Origin: an uncultured Halomonas sp.
GTDB lineage: Bacteria; Pseudomonadota; Gammaproteobacteria; Pseudomonadales; Halomonadaceae
Direction of reading: 5' to 3'
Assembly (NCBI RefSeq): GCF_947501415.1
Contig: NZ_CANMVL010000012.1
Span: 27,843 to 91,842 of the forward strand
DNA length: 64,000 nucleotides
Shown here: in pieces, positions 33,763 through 42,594 of the stretch
Layout: each line of letters starts with the position of its first letter
Numbering within the stretch: position 1 is the stretch's first letter
Notes under the pieces: generated by a model
What the model was told of the DNA's origin: nothing
The model's database searches: none
What the model saw: the letters and a program-made list of their open reading frames with translations, nothing else
Program-made: the position numbers and the translations under genes

Positions 33763-35376
33763 ATGCGGCGATCTGTCGCGATAGCTGCGATGACGCTGAT
33801 CATCATGCTGGCATCCGGCATGACGATGGGGGATCCGTCGACGCCGCAGGAGCGCAGCATGACCGCGGTTGAGCAGGTCCTGATTCCGCGGGGTGGAAAC
33901 CTGGAGGGCTTCTATGCGGCGCGCGCGTTCCAGGCAGCCTGGACGCGAGAGGAGCAGGTGCAGGAGCTGGTCGAGGCGTTGCAGGGGGTGGCCAGTGATG
34001 GTCTGGATCCCGACGACTATGGCGCCGACCGCCTGCTGACTGAGTATCGTCAGGCTCAGGACAGTAGTGAGATTGCTCAGGCACGCTTCGATATCAGGGC
34101 GACCCGCGCCCTGTATACGGCGCTACGTCATCTCCATCATGGCAAGGTGGACCCGCATACCATCGACCCGAAGTGGGAGGTGCCCATCAATGAGCGGCTT
34201 CCGCCTCTGGAGAGGGTCGCTCAGGCGGTGGCAGCCGGGCGGGTCGCGGCACTTTTCGATTCGGTGCGTCCCGCCTATGCCCCCTATGAGCGGCTACGCC
34301 AGGGGCTGACCCGGTATCGGAACATCCAGCGCCTGGGGGGCTGGCCCATGCTGCCCGAGGGTGGGCCCGCCCTGAGGCGTGGCATGACTCATCCGGATGT
34401 GGCGATCCTGCGCGATCGCCTGGCCCAGATCGGTGAGCTGGAGGTCATGGCGGCGGATACCTCGATCCTGCCCGCGGCCAAGCTGGAAGCGCCGGCACCG
34501 CAGCGCTTCGATGCCGCGCTGGAGGCGGCCGTAAGACGTTTCCAGGACCGTCACCTGCTGGAAACGGATGGCGTCGTTGGCCCGCGTACCAGGGAGGCCC
34601 TGAATGTGCCGGTGGGCAGGCGCATCGACCAGATCCGTCTCAACCTTGAGCGTGCGCGTTGGCTGATGCACGGCCTGCCCAATGCGTTCGTGCTGGTGGA
34701 TATCGCCGGCTATCGTGTCAGCTATTTTCGTCCCAATGGGGAGGTCTGGCGATCACGTATCGTGGTGGGCCAGCCCTACCGACGGACACCCTCGTTGCGT
34801 TCTGAGATCACTCATCTGACCGTCAACCCGACCTGGACGGTGCCGCCGACCATCCTGCGTGAAGACGTGATTCCCAGCGTGCGTCGAGACCCAAGCTACC
34901 TGGCTCGGCGCAATATGCAGGTACTGACGCCATCGGGCCGACGACTCAGCCCGAGTCAGGTCGACTGGTCGAACCCGGGCAGCGTGATGATTCGTCAGGC
35001 CGCGGGGCCAGGCAATGCATTGGGTCAGGTGGTGGTCCGCTTTCCCAACGACCATCTCGTCTATCTGCACGATACTCCTGCCAAGGGGCTGTTCGCGCGC
35101 CAGCGGCGTGCCTTCAGTTCGGGGTGTATCCGAGTGCAGGGGGTACTACAGCTCGCTCAGCTGCTGTTCGACGATACCGGCAGCAATCGTGACCTTCGCG
35201 CCCTGCTGGCGAGTGGTCGTACCCGCAATGTGCCACTGGCCGAGCCGGTACCGATCATCCTGCACTACTGGACGGTTCACCCAGATGCCGCTGGGCGGAT
35301 GGTCTTCCGACCCGATATCTACGAGCGTGACGACGCCCTGCTGCGGGCGCTGGACCGTCCGTTGTCATCCTTGTAG
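33763..35376 (+). CDS. L,D-transpeptidase, YcbB/LdtD type
   Basis: A 537-residue periplasmic enzyme forming 3-3 cross-links in peptidoglycan. After the signal sequence (AIAAMTLIIMLASGMTMG) come a scaffold domain, a peptidoglycan-binding domain around ALEAAVRRFQDRHLLETDGVVGPRTREALN, and the YkuD catalytic domain with LTVNPTWTVPPTILREDVIP, VYLHDTPAKGLFARQRRAFSSGCIRVQ (catalytic His and Cys). E. coli LdtD is somewhat longer (615). A GTG six bases upstream is an alternative start; TGGGGG precedes. Divergent from the YkuD_2 gene, so the pair probably shares a regulatory region. Confidence 0.9.
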   Translation: MRRSVAIAAMTLIIMLASGMTMGDPSTPQERSMTAVEQVLIPRGGNLEGFYAARAFQAAWTREEQVQELVEALQGVASDGLDPDDYGADRLLTEYRQAQDSSEIAQARFDIRATRALYTALRHLHHGKVDPHTIDPKWEVPINERLPPLERVAQAVAAGRVAALFDSVRPAYAPYERLRQGLTRYRNIQRLGGWPMLPEGGPALRRGMTHPDVAILRDRLAQIGELEVMAADTSILPAAKLEAPAPQRFDAALEAAVRRFQDRHLLETDGVVGPRTREALNVPVGRRIDQIRLNLERARWLMHGLPNAFVLVDIAGYRVSYFRPNGEVWRSRIVVGQPYRRTPSLRSEITHLTVNPTWTVPPTILREDVIPSVRRDPSYLARRNMQVLTPSGRRLSPSQVDWSNPGSVMIRQAAGPGNALGQVVVRFPNDHLVYLHDTPAKGLFARQRRAFSSGCIRVQGVLQLAQLLFDDTGSNRDLRALLASGRTRNVPLAEPVPIILHYWTVHPDAAGRMVFRPDIYERDDALLRALDRPLSSL

Positions 35377-35433
35377 GTGTCATCGGCAATGGCCATCTGC
35401 CACCGCCGATCGCCTATCAGCCGATCGCTGGAT

Positions 35434-35506
35434 CGCCCGATAAATCGGGCTCCTACGGTGGGCAATGGCAGCGATCTTCCTGGTAGGAGCGCGATTTATC
35501 GCGCGA
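35434..35506. repeat. REP-like element pair in inverted orientation
   Basis: Two copies of the recurring palindromic element lie head to head: CGCCCGATAAATCGGGCTCC at 35434-35453 and GTAGGAGCGCGATTTATCGC at 35483-35502. They sit between convergent genes, the typical place of REP/BIME elements, and could fold together or act as weak terminators. Confidence 0.7.
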
Positions 35507-35527
35507 TAGGAGATAAGCGCCAGGGGC

Positions 35528-37375
35528 CTATTCATAACCCTTGGCCTGGAGTCTGAACAGTCTGGCATAGCGGCCGTTGGCGGCCATCAGACTGGCGTGG
35601 TCGCCCTGTTCGAGGATCTCGCCGCCGTCGATGACCAGAATCTGATCGGCGGCGCGCACCGTGGAGAAACGATGTGAGATGAGGATGGTCATCTTGCCCT
35701 GGCTATGATCGCGAAAGTCGGCGTACACGGCCGCTTCGGCGGCGGCGTCCATGGCCGCGGTGGGCTCGTCGAGTACCAGGATGTCGGCACTCTGGCGCAT
35801 ATAGGCCCGCGCCAGGGCGATCTTCTGCCATTGGCCGCCGGAGAGCTCCTGCCCCCCCTTGAACCAGCGTCCCAGCTGGGTGTGGTAACCCTCTGGCATG
35901 GTAGTGATGAAATCGTCGGCCAGCCCGCGACGAGCGGCTTCCTGCCAGCGCGTCTCGTCCTCGAAGGCGGCTACATCACCGGCTCCGAGGTTCTCGCCGA
36001 CCTTCATCTGGTAGCGCACGAAGTCCTGGAAGATGACCCCGATGCGTCGGCGAAGCGTCTGGATGTCCCATTCGCGCAGGTCGTTGCCATCGAGCAGGAT
36101 TCGCCCCGCACTCGGCTCATAGAGGCGGGTCAGCAGCTTGATCAGGGTGGTCTTGCCTGAGCCGTTCGCGCCCACCAGCGCCAGGCTCTGGTTGGGGCGA
36201 AGATGCAGCGAGATGTTCGAAAGAGCGGGCCTTTCGGCACCAGGGTAGGCGAAGCTCACGCTCTCGAAGCGAATGCCGTCGCCAGGGCGGGAGCCCGTGG
36301 TCAGGCTGCCCGCCTCCGAGGCCACCGGCTGTTCCAGGTACTCGTAGAGGTTGGAGAGGTAGAGGTTGTCCTCGTACATGCCACTGATCGAGGTCAGGCT
36401 TGCCGATAGCGCCGCCTGTCCCTGCTTGAAGACCATTAGGTACATGGTCATCTGGCCCAGGCTAAGGGTGCCGGTGATGGTCTCCACCACGACCCAGGCG
36501 TAGGCGCCGTAGAAAGCCAGGGTACCAAGCAGTCCGAGCACGAAACCCCAGCTCTCTCGGCGCTGGGTGAGGCGACGGTCTTCGGCGTAGAGAGTGTCGA
36601 AGATCTTCCGGTAGCGCTCCAGCAGCAGCGGCTCCAGGCCGAACAGCTTCACCTCCTTGATGCTGTCCTCGCGGGCCAGCACGGTTTCCAGGTACATCTG
36701 CATGCGGGTCTGGGGCGAGCGCCAGCGGAACAGCCGGAAGGCATCGCCGGAGAACTTGGCCTCGGAGATAAACACCGGCAGTGCCCCGATCACCAGCACC
36801 AGCAATGCCCAGGGAGAAAACTGCACCAGCAGGACGCCGAAGCTGACCAGCGAAATGCCGTTCTGGGCCAGGGCGAAGGTCTTGTTGACCAGCCCCAGGG
36901 GGCGGGTCGACGCCTCGCGACGGGCTCGGGTGAGCTTGTCGTAGAACTCCGAGTCCTCGAACTGGGCCAGGCTGAGGGTGCCGGCCTTCTCGAGGATCAT
37001 CACGTTGACCTTCTGACCGAGCAGGGCCCGTAGCAGTGACTGCTGCGCGGAGAGCGCTCGTTGCGCCAGGGCGATGGCGGCGATCACCCCGCCTTCGGCG
37101 AGCACGTAGCGCAGCACCGGCCACCATGCCACGCTGCCCGTCTCGGCATGCTGCTCCATGGCGGCCACGACGGCATCGACGATCAGCTGACCGAGCCAGG
37201 CCGCCACCGCCGGCAGTACGCCGGCCACCAGGGTGGCAATCGCCAGGCCCACGGTGAGCCCCCGGGAGGTCTGCCACACCAGGGCGAGTGCTCGACGGCT
37301 ATAGCGAAATACGCCCAGAAAGGCCGCCAGGCGGTTTTCAGGAGGAGGGGCGGGGCGGGGTGAGCGGGATGACAC
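35528..37375 (-). CDS. ABC exporter, fused membrane and ATPase domains
   Basis: A 615-residue half-transporter: about six membrane helices up to residue 330, then an ATPase domain with Walker A GANGSGKTTLIKLL, signature ELSGGQWQKIALARAYM, Walker B ADILVLDEPTAAMD and H-loop ISHRF. It should work as a homodimer exporting lipid, peptide or drug; no substrate clue exists. The frame runs further upstream but into the M23 gene; GTG at 37375 (MSSRSPRPAPPPENRL) with GGAG six bases ahead gives a family-like length. It lies downstream of the M23 endopeptidase gene, separated by a terminator. Confidence 0.87.
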   Translation of the reverse strand: MSSRSPRPAPPPENRLAAFLGVFRYSRRALALVWQTSRGLTVGLAIATLVAGVLPAVAAWLGQLIVDAVVAAMEQHAETGSVAWWPVLRYVLAEGGVIAAIALAQRALSAQQSLLRALLGQKVNVMILEKAGTLSLAQFEDSEFYDKLTRARREASTRPLGLVNKTFALAQNGISLVSFGVLLVQFSPWALLVLVIGALPVFISEAKFSGDAFRLFRWRSPQTRMQMYLETVLAREDSIKEVKLFGLEPLLLERYRKIFDTLYAEDRRLTQRRESWGFVLGLLGTLAFYGAYAWVVVETITGTLSLGQMTMYLMVFKQGQAALSASLTSISGMYEDNLYLSNLYEYLEQPVASEAGSLTTGSRPGDGIRFESVSFAYPGAERPALSNISLHLRPNQSLALVGANGSGKTTLIKLLTRLYEPSAGRILLDGNDLREWDIQTLRRRIGVIFQDFVRYQMKVGENLGAGDVAAFEDETRWQEAARRGLADDFITTMPEGYHTQLGRWFKGGQELSGGQWQKIALARAYMRQSADILVLDEPTAAMDAAAEAAVYADFRDHSQGKMTILISHRFSTVRAADQILVIDGGEILEQGDHASLMAANGRYARLFRLQAKGYE

Positions 37376-37392
37376 GGGGCTCTCCGTAAGGC

Positions 37393-37428
37393 TAAAAAGT
37401 AAGGCGCCCCGCACGAGGGCGGGGCGCA
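37393..37428 (-). terminator. intrinsic terminator of the M23 endopeptidase gene
   Basis: GCGCCCCGCC and GGCGGGGCGC-type arms with a five-base loop, followed on the minus strand by CTTACTTTTTAG. It lies 30 bases after the endopeptidase stop codon and just before the ABC exporter start. Confidence 0.75.
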
Positions 37429-37457
37429 GTGGAGCAGCGGGGACAGAGCGTGCGCGG

Positions 37458-39257
37458 TCAGCCCTCGTTGGACTCCTTCTTGGCATCACGCTCGCCGGTG
37501 CTGGCGACGACCGGACCGACCTCCCCGGACTGCAGGGCGGCAAGCAGCGGTTCGGCTTCGCGCTGGAAGGCTACCAGGCGGTCGCCCGAGAGGCTTCGGT
37601 TCTCTGGCAACTTGACCTGCATGGCATCGACCTGGTTGTCGTTGACCAGCACCTCGTAATGCAGGTGAGGCCCGGTGCTGCGGCCGGTGTTGCCGGAGAG
37701 GGCGATACGTTGCCCCATGGTCACGCGTTCGCCGCTACGGACCAGCGGCTTGGAGAGGTGCAGGTAGCGAGTGCGATAGCCGTTGTCGTGTCGGATCACG
37801 ATGTAGCGGCCGGCCGCGTAGTGGCTACGCACCGACTCGACCACGCCGTCGGAGGGGGCGGTGACCGGCGTGCCGATAGGCATGGCGAAGTCGGTGCCCT
37901 TGTGTGGGCTGATTCGCCCGGTCACCGGATGCTTGCGACGCGGATTGAAGTTGGAGCTCAGCCGGTAACGCCCCTCGAAGGGGTAACGGTTGAAGGCGGG
38001 GTCGAGGCTTTCCCCTTCCGGGGTGTAGAAGTTGTTGTCTGCGCTATTGCGGACCAGCGTCAGGTTGGTGCGCTCCCCCTCATACTGAACCGCCAGGACG
38101 CGCGGGTCGAAGCTCTCCCCATTGATCACGTCGGATTCGACCAGCACCTGAAAGCGGTCGCCGCGACGGGTGTCGCGGCGGAAGTCAAGTTTCTTGCCGA
38201 GGACATGGACCAGTCGTGAGACCTCGGCGCTGGAGAGGCCGGTGGCCTGAGCCGAACGGGTGAAACTGCCGCTGACGGTACCGGCAAACAGCCGCTGGGC
38301 GGCTTCACCAGTGTGCTCGATGCTGGCGACCTCGAAGGCTCCCTCATCGCGCTCTGCCACGAAGCCGCTGCGGGCATCGCGCATCATGCGCAGCGAGATC
38401 AGCTTGCCATCCTCGTCCAGCTTGTAGTCGAGCCGGCTGCCGACCTGCCAGCGCTCGAGCATGTTGCGGTCGGGTAGCTGCTCGAGCAGTGTCAGGGCCT
38501 CGCTGTAGCCCAATCCAAGATGTTGCTGGGCCATGCGTGTAAAGGCATCGCCGGGTTCCACGGTGTAGGTTTCCCACTCCGGGACATAGGGTTCGCGAGC
38601 GGCGATTTCACGCTCGAGCAGCACCGGCCCATCGTCGAGCAGAGTCAGCTCACTTTCGGGAATATCCTCGTAGGAGGTGGCATTCGCCACCAGGCTCCCG
38701 TCGTGATCGAGCATGCCGCTGCCGATGGTGCCGACAAGCGTAGCGATATGTACGGCGCCGCGGTCCAGCGTTTTGGCGTCAGGAGTCGTGATCTCCGTAG
38801 CCACGGTTATTGCCTGTTCGTTCAAGGAGCTGCTGACCGGGTTCTTGGCCATCAGCGGTGGCCGCTCGCTTGGCGGTGTGGTGCCGTCGCTGAGACGAGC
38901 CAACAGGGGCGGTGCCGTATCGACGCTGCCGGCATTGGCCTTGTCGATCAGTTCCAGGTCAACCACTTCGCTGACCCTCAGCTGGGTGATGGGCACACGC
39001 TGTCGTGTGGCATCCAGCGCCTGGTTGGCCATCTCGATGGCGTCTCCGACGGGTCCACGCTGAAGATTCAGCGAGGGCAGTCCGGAGTTGGCATCGGCGT
39101 CGAGGGGAATGACGACGGTCTCCAGCGACCGAGAGTCGCGCTGGAGATCCTGGTAGGTGGTGACGATCTTCTGTGTGCCCAGCACGGTGACCATGGTGGC
39201 GACCGGTAACAGCAATAGCTTGTGCGCGCGGGGCAGCGAATGTAGGACTCGCAGCAT
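37458..39257 (-). CDS. M23-family peptidoglycan endopeptidase with OapA/LysM-like domain (MepM-like)
   Basis: A 599-residue protein with an N-terminal membrane anchor (LLLLPVATMVTVLGT). The middle region WETYTVEPGDAFTRMAQQHLG is LysM/OapA-like and binds peptidoglycan. The C-terminal lysostaphin-type domain has zinc ligands in SPHKGTDFAMPIGTPV and GPHLHYEV. It cleaves D-Ala-meso-DAP cross-links during cell-wall growth, as MepM. It is longer than E. coli MepM (440) because of a 200-residue Ser/Thr-rich N-terminal region (about 60-230). A terminator separates it from the ABC exporter gene. Confidence 0.88.
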   Translation of the reverse strand: MLRVLHSLPRAHKLLLLPVATMVTVLGTQKIVTTYQDLQRDSRSLETVVIPLDADANSGLPSLNLQRGPVGDAIEMANQALDATRQRVPITQLRVSEVVDLELIDKANAGSVDTAPPLLARLSDGTTPPSERPPLMAKNPVSSSLNEQAITVATEITTPDAKTLDRGAVHIATLVGTIGSGMLDHDGSLVANATSYEDIPESELTLLDDGPVLLEREIAAREPYVPEWETYTVEPGDAFTRMAQQHLGLGYSEALTLLEQLPDRNMLERWQVGSRLDYKLDEDGKLISLRMMRDARSGFVAERDEGAFEVASIEHTGEAAQRLFAGTVSGSFTRSAQATGLSSAEVSRLVHVLGKKLDFRRDTRRGDRFQVLVESDVINGESFDPRVLAVQYEGERTNLTLVRNSADNNFYTPEGESLDPAFNRYPFEGRYRLSSNFNPRRKHPVTGRISPHKGTDFAMPIGTPVTAPSDGVVESVRSHYAAGRYIVIRHDNGYRTRYLHLSKPLVRSGERVTMGQRIALSGNTGRSTGPHLHYEVLVNDNQVDAMQVKLPENRSLSGDRLVAFQREAEPLLAALQSGEVGPVVASTGERDAKKESNEG

Positions 39258-39499
39258 GGGTAAAAGGCCGGTGAAAAAAAGGTAAGGCGAGAAAAGTCAC
39301 ACGAACAATAGCGCATGACTGGGGTGTTGCCTAGGCTGTATGCATGCACAGCAACAGCACCCCAGGCGACCTTTTACCAGTATCGCAGGGTGATGAGAGG
39401 TAGGCTGAGAAGTACGTGAACGCTGTTTGGTAACAGTGTGTCTATTGGAACCAAGCCGGCGGGGGATTGCAACCCCGGCCGGCCGTTTTCGGGAGTCGC
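39258..39499. other. spacer between M23 and pirin genes
   Basis: No gene. It holds the promoter region of the M23 gene and, at 39455-39483, the GC-rich hairpin listed separately. TCTATTGGAACC near 39441 resembles half of the gcvT-region palindrome but is degenerate. Confidence 0.4.
39455..39483 (-). terminator. GC-rich hairpin downstream of the pirin gene
   Basis: GCCGGCGGGG and CCCCGGCCGGC pair around ATTGCAA, starting 17 bases after the pirin stop codon. The flank TTTTC on the other side is the only U-like stretch, so terminator strength on the minus strand is uncertain. Confidence 0.5.
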
Positions 39500-40369
39500 T
39501 CAGGTCGTACCGTCGACAAAGGTACCATCGCGATAATCCTGCACCGCCTGGTCAAGTTCGTGCTGATGATTCATCACGAAAGGGCCATAGTGAGCGATGG
39601 GTTCGTTGTGGGGGGTACCCGCCAGCAGCAGTGCCTCGGCGCCCTCTACACTGGAAAGCGCGAGACGGTTGCCGTCCCCCAGTTGCGCTAGCTGGCCCGC
39701 CGGTACCCGGGTCTCACCGACGTCAAGCTCGCCTGCGAATACATAAACCAGCAAGGTTGGCGTCTCGATGTCGAGTATCAGTTCGCTGTTCGCATCCAGG
39801 CGGGCATGCGCCAGGTTGGATTTCCCGGCCAGAGCGTCCAGAGGCCCCGTGATGGATTCACCGTCGCTGCGCTGCCAGTGCCCCCCTATGGCCACCAGCT
39901 CGCTGCCGCCCTGGACGTCACCCGGATTGCTCAGGCGTGGCATCTCGTGGCTGCGCACATCGCGGTAGGTCGGCGCGCTCATCTTCTCGCTGGCGGCCAG
40001 GTTGATCCACAGCTGGAAAGCGTGCAGCCCCTGCTGGTCGGTGAGAGGCATCTCGGAGTGGATAATACCGCGACCGGTATGCATCCACTGGGCATCGCCG
40101 GCGTGGATGGTGCTGGTGTGGCCCAGGTGGTCTTCGTGAGTCAGGCCACCGTGGATCACATAGGTCAGTGTCTGCATGCCGCGGTGGGGGTGAGGTGGAA
40201 AGCCGCCGATATAGTCGTCGGCTCGCTCGGAGCCCAGCTCGTCAAGCATCAGGAACGGGTCCAGGCCGCCACCGAAGTCGTGGATGCGACGAATCTTGAC
40301 GGCATTGCCGTCCTGGCTGGGTTGGCTCGATTGCAGCTGTTGAACCTGGCGAACTACCGGAGAATTCAT
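39500..40369 (-). CDS. pirin family protein (bicupin)
   Basis: A 289-residue metal-binding bicupin. The metal site is seen in GGFPPHPHRGMQTLTYVIHGGLTHEDHLG (His residues about 60-62) and GRGIIHSEMP (H104, E106). Bacterial pirins can oxidise quercetin-like flavonoids or bind enzymes; the substrate here is not known. The ATG at 40369 begins MNSPVVRQVQQLQ. It is divergent from a LysR regulator gene with about 100 bases between, a usual arrangement of a LysR regulator and its target, and a TCG-N7-CGA element lies 43-57 bases upstream of pirin. Confidence 0.9.
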   Translation of the reverse strand: MNSPVVRQVQQLQSSQPSQDGNAVKIRRIHDFGGGLDPFLMLDELGSERADDYIGGFPPHPHRGMQTLTYVIHGGLTHEDHLGHTSTIHAGDAQWMHTGRGIIHSEMPLTDQQGLHAFQLWINLAASEKMSAPTYRDVRSHEMPRLSNPGDVQGGSELVAIGGHWQRSDGESITGPLDALAGKSNLAHARLDANSELILDIETPTLLVYVFAGELDVGETRVPAGQLAQLGDGNRLALSSVEGAEALLLAGTPHNEPIAHYGPFVMNHQHELDQAVQDYRDGTFVDGTT

Positions 40370-40411
40370 GTCATGCCCTCGTGGCAGTGAGTGTCATGGC
40401 TGGCATTCTAG

Positions 40412-40426
40412 GTCGTTTTTATCGAA
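40412..40426. promoter_or_regulatory. candidate LysR-type box (TCG-N7-CGA) upstream of pirin
   Basis: On the minus strand it reads TTCGATAAAAACGAC. Extending upstream it shares AATTTTCGAT-N5-CGA with the element ahead of yqjG. Imperfect dyad; the core TCG-N7-CGA is exact. Confidence 0.5.
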
Positions 40427-40454
40427 AATTAAGTGCATAGTTTCGCCTTATTAG

Positions 40455-40469
40455 TTCGAGGAGATCGAA
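40455..40469. promoter_or_regulatory. candidate autoregulatory box overlapping the lysR ribosome-binding site
   Basis: TTCGA-GGAGA-TCGAA is a perfect dyad and its centre is the ribosome-binding site of the LysR gene, whose ATG follows directly. Binding here would repress the regulator's own expression. It has the same TCG-N7-CGA core as the elements upstream of pirin and yqjG. Confidence 0.5.
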
Positions 40470-41399
40470 ATGTCTCGTGTCACCCTGACCCAGTGGCAAA
40501 TGTTGGCGGCAGTCGTCGATCATGGCGGTTTCGCGCGTGCCGCTGACGCCATTCACAAGAGTCCCTCTACCCTTAATCATGCGGTCCACAAGCTTGAGGA
40601 ACAGCTGGGGGTCCAGGTTCTTGAGCCGGCCGGACGCCGGGTGCGCTTGACCGAGGCCGGCGCGATGCTGTTGCGGCGAGCGCGACAGCTGATCGAGAGT
40701 GCCGAAGCCCTGGAGGAGGTGGCGGGCAGCCTTGCCGAAGGGCTCGAGGCCGAGGTGGTGCTGGCGGTAGACCAGGTGTTTCCCCCCGACGCCCTGGCCA
40801 GCGCCCTGGCAACCTTCTCCGAGACCTACCCCCATGTGCGCGTGCAGCTTCATGAGACGGTGCTCAACGGCGGCATCGAGATGCTTTACGACGGCAGTGC
40901 CGACCTGGTGATCTCGGGGGTCGCCGCTCAGGGGTTCCTAGGCGAGCCACTGGCCAGCGTACGCTTCGTGGCAGTTGCCCATCCAGACCACCCGCTGCAT
41001 CGGCTGGAGCGACCGCTGGATCTGCGTGACCTGGTGCAGCACCGCCAACTGGTGGTGCGTGACTCGGCACTACACCAGGCCATGGACGAGGGGTGGCTCA
41101 AGGCTGAGCAGCGCTGGACTCTGAGCCATCTGGAGACCTCCATCGACATGGTGAAGCGCGGTCTCGGCTTCGCCTGGCTGCCCGAGACACGGATCCGTCA
41201 GGCACTCGAGGCCGGGCGTCTTGTCCCGCTTCCGCTTACCGCCGGCGGCATCCGCGAGACTCCAGTGCAGCTGATCCATCGTGACCGCGATCGTGCCGGG
41301 CCGGCGACCCGTGTGCTGGCTGAGGCACTGGCGACAGAGGTCAAGGCGACAGAGGTCAAGGCGACAGAGGTCAAGGCGACAGAGGTCAAGGCGACATGA
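40470..41399 (+). CDS. LysR-family regulator with repeated C-terminal tail
   Basis: A 309-residue regulator. The HTH at about 5-65 contains HGGFARAADAIHKSPSTLNHAVHKLEEQLGVQVLE. The effector domain (about 90-290) is of LysR type, with DLVISGVAAQGF and VKRGLGFAWLPETRI. Residues about 290-309 consist of TEVKA repeated four times, coded by a perfect 15-base tandem repeat; this tail is outside the conserved domain. It is divergent from pirin and upstream of yqjG on the same strand, and shared TCG-N7-CGA boxes suggest it controls both. Confidence 0.9.
   Translation: MSRVTLTQWQMLAAVVDHGGFARAADAIHKSPSTLNHAVHKLEEQLGVQVLEPAGRRVRLTEAGAMLLRRARQLIESAEALEEVAGSLAEGLEAEVVLAVDQVFPPDALASALATFSETYPHVRVQLHETVLNGGIEMLYDGSADLVISGVAAQGFLGEPLASVRFVAVAHPDHPLHRLERPLDLRDLVQHRQLVVRDSALHQAMDEGWLKAEQRWTLSHLETSIDMVKRGLGFAWLPETRIRQALEAGRLVPLPLTAGGIRETPVQLIHRDRDRAGPATRVLAEALATEVKATEVKATEVKATEVKAT
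41332..41398 (+). repeat. 15-base tandem repeat at the end of the LysR gene
   Basis: GCGACAGAGGTCAAG is repeated more than four times without mismatch and includes nearly the last codons before TGA. It encodes TEVKA units. The 15-base period keeps the frame, so only tail length would vary. Confidence 0.9.
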
Positions 41400-41426
41400 G
41401 TGCAGCGTGACGCAGCCGAAATAATT

Positions 41427-41441
41427 TTCGATTTTGTCGAA
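41427..41441. promoter_or_regulatory. candidate LysR-type box upstream of yqjG
   Basis: TTCGA-TTTTG-TCGAA is a perfect dyad 104 bases upstream of the yqjG start, and with its left flank matches the pirin-side element (AATTTTCGAT-N5-CGA). Confidence 0.55.
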
Positions 41442-41544
41442 TAAAAATGCCCACAATATGCGATGGATAATCGACAGATTAATACTATGCTGGGAGTGAA
41501 ATCACCAACCGGCGGTATCTACCGTCTTATTGAGGAGGACTTCC

Positions 41545-42594
41545 ATGGGGCTGTTGATCGACGGCAAATGGCACGACCAGTGGTACGACACCAAGAAGCA
41601 TGGCGGCGAATTCGTACGAGAGTCCGCGCAGCTTCGCGACTGGGTCACCCGTGACGGTGAGAACGGCCCCGATGGGCAGCCGGGACTGCCTGCCGAGTCG
41701 GGGCGCTACCACCTCTATGTCTCGCTGGCTTGTCCCTGGGCACATCGGGTAATGATCATGCGCAAGCTGAAAGGTCTCGAGGATCTTGTCGGCCTCTCCC
41801 ACGTCAGCCCGCTGATGCTCGATCAGGGCTGGAGCTATCATCAGGATGAGGGCTCTAGTGGCGATCCGATCAACGGCGTGGCCTATCATCGTGAGCTCTA
41901 TACGCTGACCGACCCCCATTACACCGGCCGGGTCACCGTGCCGGCCCTGTGGGACAAGCAGGCAGGGCGAATCGTCAACAATGAATCGGCCGAACTGCTG
42001 CGCATGCTCAACGGGGCCTTCGATGAGATCACCGGCAATCGTCTGGACTTCTACCCGGCCGATCTGCGCGAGACCATCGATGCGATCAATGCCGATGTCT
42101 ATGACCATATCAACAACGGCGTCTACAAGTCGGGCTTCGCCACCGACCAGCGGGTCTACGAGAAGCACGTGGTGGCTCTCTTCGAAGCGCTGGATCGCAT
42201 GGAGGCACGCCTGTCAGAGCACCGCTATCTGGCCGGTGAGTGGCTGACCGAGGCCGATATCCGCCTTTTCACCACCCTGGTGCGCTTCGATGCCGTCTAT
42301 CACGGACACTTCAAGTGCAACCTTCGTCGCATCGAGGACTACCCCAATATCTCCAACTACCTGCGCGAGATCTACCAGTGGCCGGGGGTGAAGGAGACGG
42401 TGGACTTCGATCATATCAAGCGTCACTACTACAGCCACGACACCATCAACCCCACCCGAATCGTGCCCCATGGCCCCATTCTGGACCTGGAGCGCCCTCA
42501 CGACCGTGAGCGCCTGCCGGGGCAGGGTATCCGCGAGAAGGGGGTGAGGCTGCTAGAATGCCCCCAATTTCCCGACCCGATACGAGACCCATGA
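41545..42594 (+). CDS. yqjG: glutathionyl-hydroquinone reductase (Xi-class GST)
   Basis: A 349-residue cytosolic enzyme that reduces glutathionyl-hydroquinones with glutathione. The catalytic cysteine is C63 in [10 protein letters not shown], at the same number as in E. coli YqjG. The N-terminal thioredoxin-like fold ends near [13 protein letters not shown]; the C-terminal helical domain contains [29 protein letters not shown]. The start is fixed by GAGGAGG ahead of ATG 41545. The C-terminal 20 residues extend to a TGA that overlaps the hslO start (ATGA), so the two are translationally coupled. With pirin and Hsp33 it fits a quinone or oxidative-stress group. Confidence 0.94.
   Translation: MGLLIDGKWHDQWYDTKKHGGEFVRESAQLRDWVTRDGENGPDGQPGLPAESGRYHLYVSLACPWAHRVMIMRKLKGLEDLVGLSHVSPLMLDQGWSYHQDEGSSGDPINGVAYHRELYTLTDPHYTGRVTVPALWDKQAGRIVNNESAELLRMLNGAFDEITGNRLDFYPADLRETIDAINADVYDHINNGVYKSGFATDQRVYEKHVVALFEALDRMEARLSEHRYLAGEWLTEADIRLFTTLVRFDAVYHGHFKCNLRRIEDYPNISNYLREIYQWPGVKETVDFDHIKRHYYSHDTINPTRIVPHGPILDLERPHDRERLPGQGIREKGVRLLECPQFPDPIRDP

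Noticed and set aside
37376..37543. N-terminal extension of the ABC exporter
   Set aside because: It overlaps the M23 gene and a terminator; GTG at 37375 has a proper ribosome-binding site.
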